The position numbers and the translations under genes are program-made. Of a stretch of DNA of 64,000 nucleotides, positions 10,639-22,700 are shown in pieces. The notes beneath the pieces were generated by a model. That model was given only the letters and a program-made list of their open reading frames with translations, was not told the origin of the DNA and did no database searches. Position 1 is the first letter of the stretch. Each line of letters starts with the position of its first letter. Origin of the DNA: Mactromeris polynyma. Lineage: Eukaryota > Mollusca > Bivalvia > Venerida > Mactridae. Where the stretch lies: positions 23,998,619 to 24,062,618 of the forward strand of contig JASFXZ010000001.1 of assembly GCA_032209605.1 (NCBI GenBank), in the 5' to 3' direction.

Positions 10639-12473
10639 CAGGGGCGTAGATTTCTATAGGCCGTGTAGGCCGCGACCTACACTTTTTTCGAAAAATCGAA
10701 ACAATGAAATGACCAAAACTGCTATAAAATAGTTAATGTATGTTTTTGATGCTATTGTAAGCATATTTACCGGAACGAAATATACACCGAAACGCAGTTT
10801 TGACGATCTAGCTACAGTTTTCCGGTGAACCGTGACCCCGTACCCCCTAAAACTAGGCCTACACAACAATATCAGCTAATGCTACGTTTACACTATGTTC
10901 CCGGCGGACACGGCAGCCCCGTTTGCCCGAAACGTATTGCGCCGTGGGATTTTGGCCATTTTTGTCTCCATATCCAAGTTTTGTTAGGTTATGTTAAGTT
11001 TCCTCACGGTTCATCACATTATCCGTGACGGGCCGTTGGGGCGCAGAAGCGGTTCCTCCAATGCGCACTAAGGTTCGGGCCGCGGTCTACCAGGGATGCA
11101 TGTATGTTGCTTCCCGGTCCGATGCGTTCTGATGGGATCCCTCACGTTGATCACGTCTTCATCCAGGTCTGATGCGTTTTTCACGTTCTGTCAAGGCCTC
11201 CTATGGATCAAACGTGGACGCCGGAGAGCTTTGGAGCACGTTTGTGCCCATGGTATAAAGAAAACCCCTCAAGCAACAGCAATCATTGTATTATGCAGCG
11301 AAAATTAGACTTTTCTCCTACCATAAATTTTAATTATTTTGTATAGTTTGACATCTGTTGCTGTCTGCCAACATTGACTGCGAAGCTATTGTTCTGTTAT
11401 TAACACCTCATTTCTAAAATCTTTGATAACATATTTCCTCTGGTTAATTGTCATCACACATCTATTATTATATCTGAACTGTTAAGTTATTATCAAAGCC
11501 CTAAAGGTCACACATCTATTGTTATATCTGAAATGTTTATTTATCACCAAAGCCCTTAATGTCTGGCTTCCTAATTATCTTTGTTTTAGGTGTGTATAAA
11601 TACATGTAACGTTATATGCTAGACAGAAAGAAATAAGAATTCATTCAAAGGAGTACCTTTACTTTACATTTAACTGGAGTACCAGAATTTGCATTTAGGT
11701 TATTTTATTTTAATATTCACTGGAGTACCAGCTTGATATACATATTGGAGAAACATAACTTTAGATGACTGGATTTCCAGACATTGTTTAAGTGTGCGAA
11801 TAAAAAGAAATACAAACAGAAGGACTTTGTGAATCTTTTCTAACGTTCACTACAATCTACACGTACACAGAAATTCGACAGAAACTACTTCATAAAAATT
11901 GTATCAAGATACTTCGACAAGTAAACATGGAGTGCCGGCAGATGGAGCGTCTTCTGGAGCATCAGGAGCACCGTGTCAGACTTGGCAGTAGAACTCAACG
12001 TACCGTAACACACCGGCCTGCAAAGCGTCACACACCGGGACGCACCGTAATTGAAACGTTACGAAACGTCTATAGTACACCCTAGCTTGCCGTGAGAACC
12101 GTGACAAAACGGAGCACAACGTGACACAACTGGAAAGGAACTTCAGATGCCGGGGAATACATATGATTCCCGTCCCACTACGGACCACTTCCAAGTTTTG
12201 TAACGGCCTATTGCGTACTGTCACGTTTTATTGCGTTTACCCCGTTTTACTACGGCCTATTACGTTTCTCATCCGCACCGTGGCTGCCGTGGCAAATTTT
12301 TTGACAGTTTAGAATTCTGGCCCGGCATCCACGGCAATTACGGTCTGTAACGTTTGCCTATCCCGTCCCCCCGCGTAATCTCACGTTCATCCCGTTTTCT
12401 CCACGGTGGCCTGAACCGTGATTGCCGTGGCCGCCGGGAACATAGTGTAAACGTAGCATAAGCTACGCCCCTG
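10639..12473. mobile_element. Nested DNA transposon remnant (outer hAT-like ends, inner 34-bp inverted repeats)
   Basis: The outer ends are CAGGGGCGTAG (10639-10649) and its reverse complement CTACGCCCCTG (12463-12473), a terminus type common in hAT elements. An inner pair of 34-bp near-perfect inverted repeats containing GCTACGTTTACACTATGTTC lies at 10874-10907 and 12431-12464. No clear 8-bp target duplication flanks the outer ends, so the outer boundary is less certain than the inner one. The interior is GC-richer than its surroundings and rich in short CCGT/ACGG motifs. No intact transposase frame is visible. Confidence 0.65.
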
Positions 12474-12865
12474 ACTTTCCTAATATTTGCGTTATCTATT
12501 AAAAGTTCACGAGGTCACATAACACTAAATTTGGACTCACTTTATTTGATGTCGATAAGAGTTTCTACTCACAAACGTTTAATTTTGTACCAATCGTAGG
12601 CATCCCACCGTCTGATTTACTACTGTAATTTCATAACGAGTTTTACTTTGTCGGATTTGTAATCATAAGACGTTGTTCGTGACTCGGGAATTCAATTAAT
12701 ATTCCTTGCTTTGTGTGTCTGTTTCAGTACAATTAGAGTATATACAATGGCATGTGTGTGTTAAACTCCTTTAAAAAATATGGAGAAGGAAATTCCACTT
12801 ATTTACAAATTAGAACTTTCTTAGAGATATAGATTAAAGAAGGAGGAATGCACAAGGAGACATAA

Positions 12866-13107
12866 CAAGAAATATCTTGATAAAAGATGGTCGGCGCAAC
12901 TTGAATGTTAAGATTTGTTATGCAACATAAAAAGTTGCCTAGATGTTACGAATGCTGGTCACTCTATCCAAAATAGATTTCGGTAAATTATCGGTAGGTA
13001 ACGTACCCTTTTATCGAAAGGTTAACCAATCCGCGTTTTTGTTGTTAACGCAAGATTTGATTGGTTTACACAACACTGTTATGCAAATAGCACAACCATG
13101 TTAGTAC
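12866..13107 (-). repeat. Dispersed repeat, copy 2 (inverted relative to 6892-7187)
   Basis: Read on the minus strand it repeats TAGTACTAACATGG-like, GTGTTGTGTAAACCAATC, GGATTGGTTAACC, GCATAACAAATCTTAACATT and AAGATATTTCTTGTT in the same order as copy 1, with indels. Confidence 0.75.
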
Positions 13108-13646
13108 AACTGCGCAGAAAAATAACAACAAACGAACCTTGGGCATACACAGCGGTGGCACAAAAACTCCGAACTGGATAATTAAACCAAACAACACAGC
13201 TTCGTCAACAAACTGAAACAAACATGAAGATGGTACAACATTGGTCTGTACATCCTTGTATGTGTATTGTTGTATCGTAGAGGTCTTCATTATACCATCT
13301 GATGGCTCTTTTGTATACGTGATGATCGGCTATGATTCATACATGCACGTTCAGTTGACTCGGTGTCGGTTATCTCCAGCGTTAACCCATAAACACGAGA
13401 ACATCTTGATTTACCCACCACCTTCTCAGTCACCACTTCGTTTCACATAGCTAGTCATTTCATAAAATGTCCTTTGGTATTAGTTAAAGATGTTAACCGG
13501 GTATACCAGTTATTTCTTACAGCAATCGTATTCGCTCAAGCACACTCGGACTGACTCTTGAAATAAGGCGAACGCAGACACAATTTCTATACAAAGGTGT
13601 AATGAAACATTTCAAAGCATTCAGAATATTGTAATAAATAACTTAC

Positions 13647-13971
13647 TTTGCCTTACATTCAACACCATATCTTCAATGTCAGTAGGATCGACGATTGTAC
13701 CTGGTGCACTACTGTTGGTAAAAACCTCCATCGTGACATTTTTACCGCTTGTCTCGTCCGAAATGAATTCCCTTTCTGATGTTTGGGACATCTGTTGTTG
13801 ACTTATGGCTTCAACCATATTCCTCAGTCGCTGTATTTCATTATCTCTTTCAACAAGTTTGTCTTCAAGTATATGTAAGCGATCTTCCACACTTAGAGTG
13901 GATTTCCCACTTGCGAAGGAGAGAAGTAGCAACAATAATACAACACTTCCCATCGTACAATATAATCCCAT
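13647..13971 (-). CDS. Paralogous first exon of a C1q-type protein (signal peptide and coiled coil); partial gene
   Basis: The exon starts at ATG (13971-13969), with a second in-frame ATG six codons later, and ends at CAAA|GTAAGT in phase 1. It encodes a hydrophobic signal peptide (GSVVLLLLLLSFASG) and a coiled coil (SVEDRLHILEDKLVERDNEI). A Thr/Ser/Asn-containing linker with NVT and NSS glycosylation sequons follows. Length, layout and exit phase match exon 1 of the C1q gene at 10231-10570. No recognisable C1q module was found between this exon and that gene. It may be a decayed paralogue, or an alternative first exon spliced to the exons at 9900 and 8892, whose phase is compatible. Whether it is expressed is unknown. 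Confidence 0.65.
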
Positions 13972-14949
13972 CGTTAGTGTGTTGGTGTAAAACTCAGAAC
14001 GACAGTAAAATATTATCGGGAACCTTCCCTTAAACTGTCACCAACTATGTGAAGCCCTGCCGTTATATGGTAATAATCTCGATATGTTGATTCAGCCCTT
14101 ACTTACTTGTTTCTCTGACACATATCCCACAACGTTTTGAAAAAGGTAATACATTCAAAGGATGTCTGTAAAGATATCTAAATGATATGAGTGTTCCTAT
14201 ATACTTCAACTAAGACAAGGTAGACAAATGTCAAAAGATAAACTATGCTATCTAACTTCTGGAGTGTTTGTTAGGACAGGATTCTCTTAATGTTCAAACA
14301 AGTACGTGGATATTTATGATATTAACCACATAAATTAATATCAAAGTAATGAAAACTACTCCACATATCGTCTATGTCTGCAATAACAATGAACTTTAAG
14401 TAGAAACCTCTAACAAGGCTCCTTGTTTTGGAGTGATAATGTCTAGACATTCGTCATTGTAATATTGTTTTGTATGTCATAAATTGTGAGTGAGATCACA
14501 GCAGAAAAACCAACAGTGTGCTCAGTGTACTTCTAGAGGTGCAACTACTTCTCAGTCGAAAGGTTTGAATACAGTAATGATTTATGTTTTACAATGTTTC
14601 AAGTCATCATAATTCACCAGTATTTTTAACCGTAACAGAATGCATACTTGTAAACTAGCAGCAGAAAAGGGTATTTTTAAACTGCAGACGACTAGGATGA
14701 AGTTGAAGAAAATAACATGTACAGCATATCTACAGACTTAAATTGTTCACTTACAGCGTAGCATACTGCAAAAATGCGACAATTCAAAGAAAAAGATTAT
14801 CAAAAGTTGGATTGATCTGTTTATATTTATCGGCTTCAAGTAAAACAGTAAATAAAGGCTGGTACTGTGAACAATAAACATGCATTAGTCACTACGCAAA
14901 ATAAACATCACAAAATAAGATGTAGAATAATTATTACAAAGAAGGATTC
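13972..14949. other. Intergenic, nothing recognised
   Basis: AT-rich single-copy sequence without a supportable gene. It may include the promoter of the exon at 13647-13971, but no defined element was identified. Confidence 0.5.
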
Positions 14950-15375
14950 TTCCACCTTTGTTGTGTGGTTTCTATGTCTCATTGTGTCTTGCGGTGGCTG
15001 TGGTTGTGTTTGGAATTTCATGCTCAATTTTTTTTCGGCGTAGCTGTATAACATTGATTTTGAACTACATGTTGTCCTCGAAGCGGGCTTTTTTCACCCC
15101 AGAGGCACCAAGCGGGGATTTCGTTCACCAAAGAGGCACCAAATGAGTTTTTCGTAAGATTTGCGTTCGTTAGCTGTTCGAATTTTGCCGGAAGTTGTTA
15201 ATATGTTTAAGCATAAATAAAATGACCCTGATAAGACAAGTCCATGGTTATAGTATAGATAAATCCGAGTTTATTATTTATAAGGATTTATTTTTCAACA
15301 TGTTGCAAAAAACCTTTATTTCATTTAACATACATGAAGACATCATTCTATCTAAGCCGTTTTTCTTTTTTAAAG
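14950..15375 (+). repeat. Dispersed repeat, copy 1 (inverted copy at 40610-41935)
   Basis: GGCGTAGCTGTATAACATT and GTCCTCGAAGCGGGCTTTTT (15035-15090), then TTATTTTTCAACATGTTGCA and AAGACATCATTCTATCTA (15288-15353), recur in reverse complement at 41935-41760 and 40745-40610. The 62-codon frame at 14958-15146 lies in this repeat and is not supported as a gene. Confidence 0.7.
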
Positions 15376-15894
15376 ATATTTCTTGTTTCCATTTCTGTTC
15401 ATAATATGTTTTAAGAAACCGTCGTGTTGCACTGATCACAACTCATTGCATAACTACAAACTTTTCCAACACTAAGTAGATATACGTACATGAATATAAC
15501 ATATACTCAAAATATTGAATCGAGTGTCATTTGCCGATAAACTGCTATGTAATACATGAACATCTTTGTTGTATGACGATTGGTTTTGAAATGATTATCA
15601 CGTGACTCGTCAATCTCATTGAAATCAGCCCCTAACTTTAGCTCCATTACTTTCCACAGTAAGAGTATAGTACAGGAGCGTGCGACTGGAGCCGATTGTA
15701 ATGAGATTGATGACTCGTTTGTTTACTTAATTACAAGGTTTTCAAGATGGTTTTTGTAGAATGTTATCTAATATCAACTGTATTGTACACACTTCATGCA
15801 CTCAATAATATATATAACGGATAAATACATCAAAATGATAATTCAATTAGCTTGATATATATGTTTACACAAGGAAATGACACAAACGTCTGTA

Positions 15895-16072
15895 CAGTAA
15901 AACCTTAATAATAACACCAAACTTGGGACCCTAGAAAACTGGTCTCAATATTAAAGTGGTCTTAATATTGAGGTTGAATAAAGAGCAAAACAGTGTAAAT
16001 GGACTTGAAAATTGTGTTCTTATTATTGAAATAGTCTTATTATTGTGGTGGTCTTTAAGTGAGGTTTCACTG
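15895..16072. mobile_element. 178-bp MITE with pogo/Tigger-like ends and TA target duplication
   Basis: The left end CAGTAAAACCTTAATAATAA and the right end, whose reverse complement reads CAGTGAAACCTCACTTAAAG, are imperfect inverted repeats. Each is flanked by TA (15893-15894 and 16073-16074). Ends starting CAGTRAAACCT with TA duplications are typical of pogo/Tigger-like Tc1-mariner elements. Confidence 0.75.
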
Positions 16073-16394
16073 TATTGGTTTATAGTCATAATTGTATCAA
16101 AAATTCTTTAATTTAAGATTCGTGGAGTGAAACAATTCTGTATAATTTTGTCGAGTGGTTATTTGCGAACATTTAGTCTGGTTATACGTGTAACGTTACG
16201 TTCTTGTAGTGTAAGCCATACATGTGTTTGAAGTCAAGTCAATGAAAGGAACAACTTACAGCACTTAAGACTGACATAACTAAGTACGATGAGTTCCTCG
16301 ATATTTAAAAGCACAAATAATGTTTTCAGAATGCGCGAAATTGCACAGAGTACAAACTCATTTGACATACATTTAACTGTTATTGCGAAATCGT

Positions 16395-16752
16395 TCACAA
16401 CTGCGTTCGTAAGGACATGTTGTTATCATCATCGGTAGCATCGGTCTGTGCCTTAATATTGGTGAATTGTCTTTGGGTGGCTATTATTCTGCTGCATATT
16501 GTTACAGCGACTCCTGTGTCTGACTTCTGTGTGCGGGGGTCACATGTTTTAAATCTGCTCAAGATAATTTCTAAAAGGAAAGTCACGCTGCCAAGAAAAA
16601 TACCAATAACGCAGACGTAAAAGGCACTTTGAACATCTACCAACGTTATAGGCTTTGCTTCAGTCGTCATTTTTCCAGCACAGAAGCTAGCTTTGGGCCA
16701 GTTTTTTCGTTTCCAAATTTGGAAAAGTCCAATTTCATTCAAAGTCATCAAT
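16395..16752 (-). CDS. iGluR exon 16: end of S2, TM4, C-terminal tail, stop
   Basis: The acceptor is TTTTAATTCCAG|. The exon enters in phase 2 and stops at TGA (16397-16395). It contains LNEIGLFQIWKRKNWP (end of S2), the second disulfide Cys (ASFCAGK) and TM4 (SAFYVCVIGIFLGSVTFLL). A tail of about 55 residues follows, without a recognisable PDZ ligand. Confidence 0.93.
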
Positions 16753-19700
16753 CTGGAATTAAAACAAACTAAATGTTAAACACATCAAAAAAGAATGAAA
16801 TAATCACAATATTTATGCTCTTGTCTTTAATACGGAAACGATGTCATAATGATGATGCTTCTATTATATGGTATAGGGAATGTTATGTCATAATGATGAT
16901 GCTTCTATTATATGGTATGGGGAATATTATGTCATAATGATGATGCTTCTATTATATGGTATAGGGAATATTATGTCATAATGATGAAGCTTCTATTATA
17001 TGGTATAGGGAATGTTATGTCATAATGATGATGCTTCTATTATATGGTATAGGGAATATTATGTCATAATGATGAAGCTTCTATTATATGGTATAGGGAA
17101 TGTTATGTCATAATGATGATGCTTCTATTATATGGTATAGGGAATATTATGTCATAATGATGATGCTTCTATTATATGGTATAGTGAATCTTATGTCATA
17201 ATGATGACGCTTCTATTATATGGAATAGGGAATATTATGTCATAATGATGATGCTTCTATTATATGGTATAGGGAATATTATGTCATAATGATGATGCTT
17301 CTATTATATGGTATAGGGAATATTATGTCATAATGATGATGCTTCTATTATATGGTATAGGGAATGTTATGTCATAATGATGATGCTACTATTATATGGT
17401 ATAGGGAATATTATGTCATAATGATGATGCTTCTATTATATGGTATAGGGAATATTATGTCATAATGATGATGCTTCTATTATATGGTATAGGGAATATT
17501 ATGTCATAATGATGATGCTTCTATTATATGGTATAGGGAATATTATGTCATAATGATAATGCTTCTATTATATGGTATAGGGAATATTATGTCATAATGA
17601 TAATGCTTCTATTATATGGTATAGGGAATATTATGTCATAATGATGATGCTTCTATTATATGGTATAGGGAATATTATGTCATAATGATGATGCTTCTAT
17701 TATATGGTATAGGGAATCTTATGTCATAATGATGATGCTTCTATTATATGGTATAGGGAATCTTATGTCATAATGATGATGCTTCTATTATATGGTATAG
17801 GGAATCTTATGTCATAATGATGACGCTTCTATTATATGGTATAGTGAATCTTATGTCATTATGATGATGCTTCTATTATATGGTATAGGGAATATTATGT
17901 CATAATGATGATGCTTCTATTATATGGTATAGGGAATCTTATGTCATTATGATGATGCTTCTATTATATGGTATAGGGAATATTATGTCATAATGATGAT
18001 GCTTCTATTATATGGTATAGGGAATATTATGTCATAATGATGATGCTTTTATTATATGGTATAGGGAATATTATGTCATTATGATGATGCTTCTATTATA
18101 TGGTATAGGGAATATTATGTCATAATGATGATGCTTCTATTATATGGTATAGGGAATCTTATGTCATAATGATGCTGCTTCTATTATATGGTATAGGGAA
18201 TATTATGTCATAATGATGATGCTTTTATTATATGGTATAGGGAATATTATGTCATAATGATGATGCTTCTATTATATGGTATAGGGAATATTATGTCATA
18301 ATGATGATGCTTTTATTATATGGTATAGGGAATATTATGTCATAATGATGATGCTTCTATTATATGGTATAGGGAATATTATGTCATAATGATGATGCTT
18401 CTATTATATGGTATAGGGAATATTATGTCATAATGATGATGCTTTTATTATATGGTATAGGGAATATTATGTCAAAATGATGATGCTTCTATTATATGGT
18501 ATAGGGAATATTATGTCATAATGATGATGCTTCTATTATATGGTATAGGGAATATTATGTCATAATGATGATGCTTCTATTATATGGTATAGGGAATATT
18601 ATGTCATAATGATGATGCTTCTATTATATGGTATAGGGAATCTTATGTCATAATGATGATGCTTCTATTATATGGTATAGGGAATATTATGTCATAATGA
18701 TGATGCTTCTATTATATGGTATAGGGAATATTATGTCATAATGATGATGCTTCTATTATATGGTATAGGGAATCTTATGTGGTTACCATCGACAAACAGC
18801 TTACGGTCGAAGTCACGAATGTGTAACCCGGCCTCCACCTCAATACACTTCCAACTACCCTTGCCAAATGTCGGTGTCTTACATTACTTACAAACCGTTT
18901 AAGCTCATCAAAGAAAAGTTGTTACCGTATATAAGTGCGAAATACACAGCGATAAGAGGTATGCATATATTACAACAAAAGCACGTGCAGCTCTACAGAC
19001 TGCTCAAAGGTACATAGTCTTGATTTTTTTGTCAAATTATGATTAGTCTTGAATAACACATACTCAATGGTATATCCCTTCAGATCTATGTCTTCTACAA
19101 CACTGCCTTGTCACCTTTGTACATCTTTCCCAAAACCATAAATACACGTCTCTGCATTTGTTTTATCCGGACCCACGCTCAGAGTTGGCGCTTGCACAGG
19201 ATTGAATCTATCGGACTCTTGTTTTGCTGTTTCAGCAAATTTTAAGAACCATTACAATTAAACCTGACTCATAAAATTCGTTTACAGGAAAAGCTGACTG
19301 TTTTTTGCATGTAATATTTACTATTATCAATGAAATACTAAATCTACATACTCCCTTGAAAACGTTTGTACATGTGGAGAATTGTTTGGGAACCCGACGG
19401 CATACTTCAGAGGCATAAACTCGTCATTAGTTTTCATCAAGTCACAATTCTCCCCAATGTGTAGTTCAATACTTGTCGCGTCTCCTGGAATGTATTCATG
19501 GTGTTTTCTTTGACAAACAGGTCTATGATATCATTTATATGTGTACATTGAACCGTCTCTACATAGATTATAATGTTGGTATGTCTCCATCTAATATTCG
19601 TGTCAAATTTTGTCTTTCTTTTACAAAAATATGCAAATAATTGAGATATATAACAGTTAAAGAAGTCAAGTTCACACGAGCAAGTTTACATGATTACATG

Positions 19701-22700
19701 TTATATAGACACATCACAATCTTCTTAGACCCAGATATCTGGTTTACATTGAATAAACATATATCCGTAATAAATGACGATAATTGTATAAGCTCTCGTT
19801 CGCACACTTGCACTATTTGTTAGTTTGATCGCTGTCTATGAATGCGACCCTCTCTATACGAAAGACACTTGTTTAATCTTACCTATCCACGCATAATTCC
19901 CTTGTTTAACCTTCTCTATATGCACCTTTTGCTTTATATGGAAAATGTCGGGGTCACTCTCTTTAAATTCTTGCATACCATCATTGACTGCTTTGAATTC
20001 AGGTCTACTTGACGTCTGAAATACATGTCAGACAGAGGTAAAATAGGTTCCACTATTTACCAAGAAAATATTTAAGAGCAGTTTTGTGTAAGGGAGGGTC
20101 GTCCTTAAATGGTCGCACTGTATTTTTGACGATATTTGTCTGAATTCTATACACTTCCCGACGTAACTATTCCTAGATCATCTTCTTCCATGACTGACTG
20201 TACCTACTACAATATAAAGCGCATTCTTAACAAACCTCAGCCTAATGATTGCTTGTAATTAATACACTGCAAACAGCATACATTCATTTTGGCATTAAAC
20301 AAATTGTAATATCTTCACACCACTGACATGAATTGATCGGCTATGTAACGGATCGGTACTCATGCAAAGATCATGTTGTGTTTTATTGCAAACTATTGAA
20401 ACATCCGAAATGTGTACATGTATGCAAATGAAACAACACTATACGTACGGCAAATATATCTTCCCAAGCGGAGCCTCCCAGAGTCCCCCATTTGTACTGT
20501 CCTTTTTTTTCAACCATCTCGTTCATATCTTCAAATGGAGGACGTTCTTTAGTGACAGTAAGAAATGCGATGAGGTTTCCACAATATGTACCGACTATAA
20601 TGATGCAAAATAACCACCAGAAGCTGACAAGTGTCCGTCCTGATATCGAGTCTGGTAAGTGGACTCCACCTGTTACAGTAGACAAACATGTATTACATGT
20701 TGCATCCGTTGAGGAAGACGTAGCGCGCATGCTCGAGGAATATCGCTGAATGTTGATGAAGTATATATAATGGAAGTTATTATTAATGAGCATATATTTT
20801 ATGTTCTAGATTATTAAAAGGAACATTTTATCAAGCAGATATATATATTTGTAGAATTGCATCACATAATTATGATGATATATTTTAAATAATGAATGGA
20901 TATATGAAATTTGGCTATATTCATATTCAAATCAAAGTATTTAATATATATTTTAAGACAATACCTTTATATTTTATTTGTACATAATTATTATTATTTG
21001 CTGAATATTTATATCCTGTTATGTATATTTACCGTGACATTAAAATGATTTTCGCAATATCAGACTATTCATAAATGAGCCAATCACCACTATAAACGTG
21101 TGCTTTCTGTTTACTTACCTTGACAGAGCAATGCTCCGTACATGTACCAGAATGAACTATGCCATGTGTGCAGACCTCCATTCATATATCTCTCTTGCGC
21201 ATGCGCGGGTAAGTGGTAATATGGATTGTTTTTCTCCATTAGGAATCCCATGATTGTGACCAAAATCAAGGCTAAAACTGCATCATAGTGATAAATACAA
21301 GTTTATAGTAATCACAATAAAACGTTATATACCGCATATATATGTTAATAGGCCGGAAAGCGACATTTACGATTCCGAACAATGTAGGCATTGTGTAAAA
21401 ACCTGGAGATCTTTTTTCATACTCGATATATTTACAAGTAATCAGAATGTTCTTGTAAATTTATCAATAGAATCATGGTAATTTACCTATCGAAAGACGA
21501 TAACTTACCAAAAGAAACATAAAAAATTACCAAAAGAACCTTGGTAACTCTCCAATAGAAACATGGTAACTCACAAATAGAATTATGGTAACTCACCAAT
21601 AGAAACATGGTAACTCACCAATAGAAACATGGTTACTCACCAATAGAAACATGGTAACTCACCAATAGAAACATGGTTACTCACCAATAGAAACATGGTA
21701 ACTCACCAATAGAAACATGGTTACTCACCAATAGAATTATGGTAACTCACCAATAGAAACATGGTTACTCACCAATAGAATTATGGTAACTCACCAATAG
21801 AAACATGGTAACTCACCAATAGAAACATGGTTACTCACCAATAGAAACATGGTAACTCACCAATAGAAACATGGTTACTCACCAATAGAAACATGGTAAC
21901 TCACCAATAGAAACATGGTAACTCACCAATAGAAACATGGTAACTCACCAATGGAAACATGGTTACTCACCAATAGAAACATGGTAACTCACCAATAGAA
22001 ACATGGTTACTCACCATGTGAAACATGGTAACTCACCAATAGAACATGGTTACTCACCAATAGAAACATGGTTACTCACCAATAGAAACATGGTTACTCA
22101 CCAATAGAAACATGGTAACTCACCAAATGAAACATGGTTACTCACCAATAGAAACATGGTAACTCACCAATAGAAACATGGTAACTCACCAATAGAAACA
22201 TGGTTACTCACCAATAGAAACATGGTTACTCACCAATAGAAACATGGTAACTCACCAATAGAACATGGTAACTCACCAATCGAAACATGGTTACTCACCA
22301 ATAGAAACATGGTAACTCACCAATAGAAACATGGTTACTCACCAATAGAAAAATGGTTACTCACCAATAGAAACATGGTAACTCACCAATAGAAACATGG
22401 TAACTCACCAATAGAAACATGGTTACTCACCAATAGAAACATGGAAACTCACCAATAGAACCTTGGTAACTCACCAATAGAATTATGGTAACTTACCAAT
22501 TTAACCTTGGTATCTTATCAATAGAAACATGGTTACTCACCAATGGTAACTTACCAATAGAAACATGGTTACTCACCAATGGTAACTTACCAATAGAAAC
22601 ATGGTTACTCACCAATGGTAACTTACCTATAGAAACAAGAACCTCCCACTTGAAAGGATCAACTAATGTCCGCCATTTTGTTGCATTTATGTTAGGTTTC

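Noticed and set aside
13066..13290. Minus-strand open frame with an acceptor-like TTTGTTTCAG
   Set aside because: Its translation shows no C1q pattern and most of it overlaps the dispersed repeat at 12866-13107 or its flank.
13499..13586. Second exon for the upstream C1q-type exon (acceptor TATAG, reading SAFALFQESVRV)
   Set aside because: It would leave a 60-base intron, ends in a phase unlike the neighbouring gene, and the match to a C1q strand is too weak.
16417..16620. Plus-strand 67-codon hydrophobic frame
   Set aside because: Antisense shadow of receptor exon 16 (TM4).
20362..20749. Plus-strand frames of 83-85 codons
   Set aside because: Antisense shadows of receptor exon 13.
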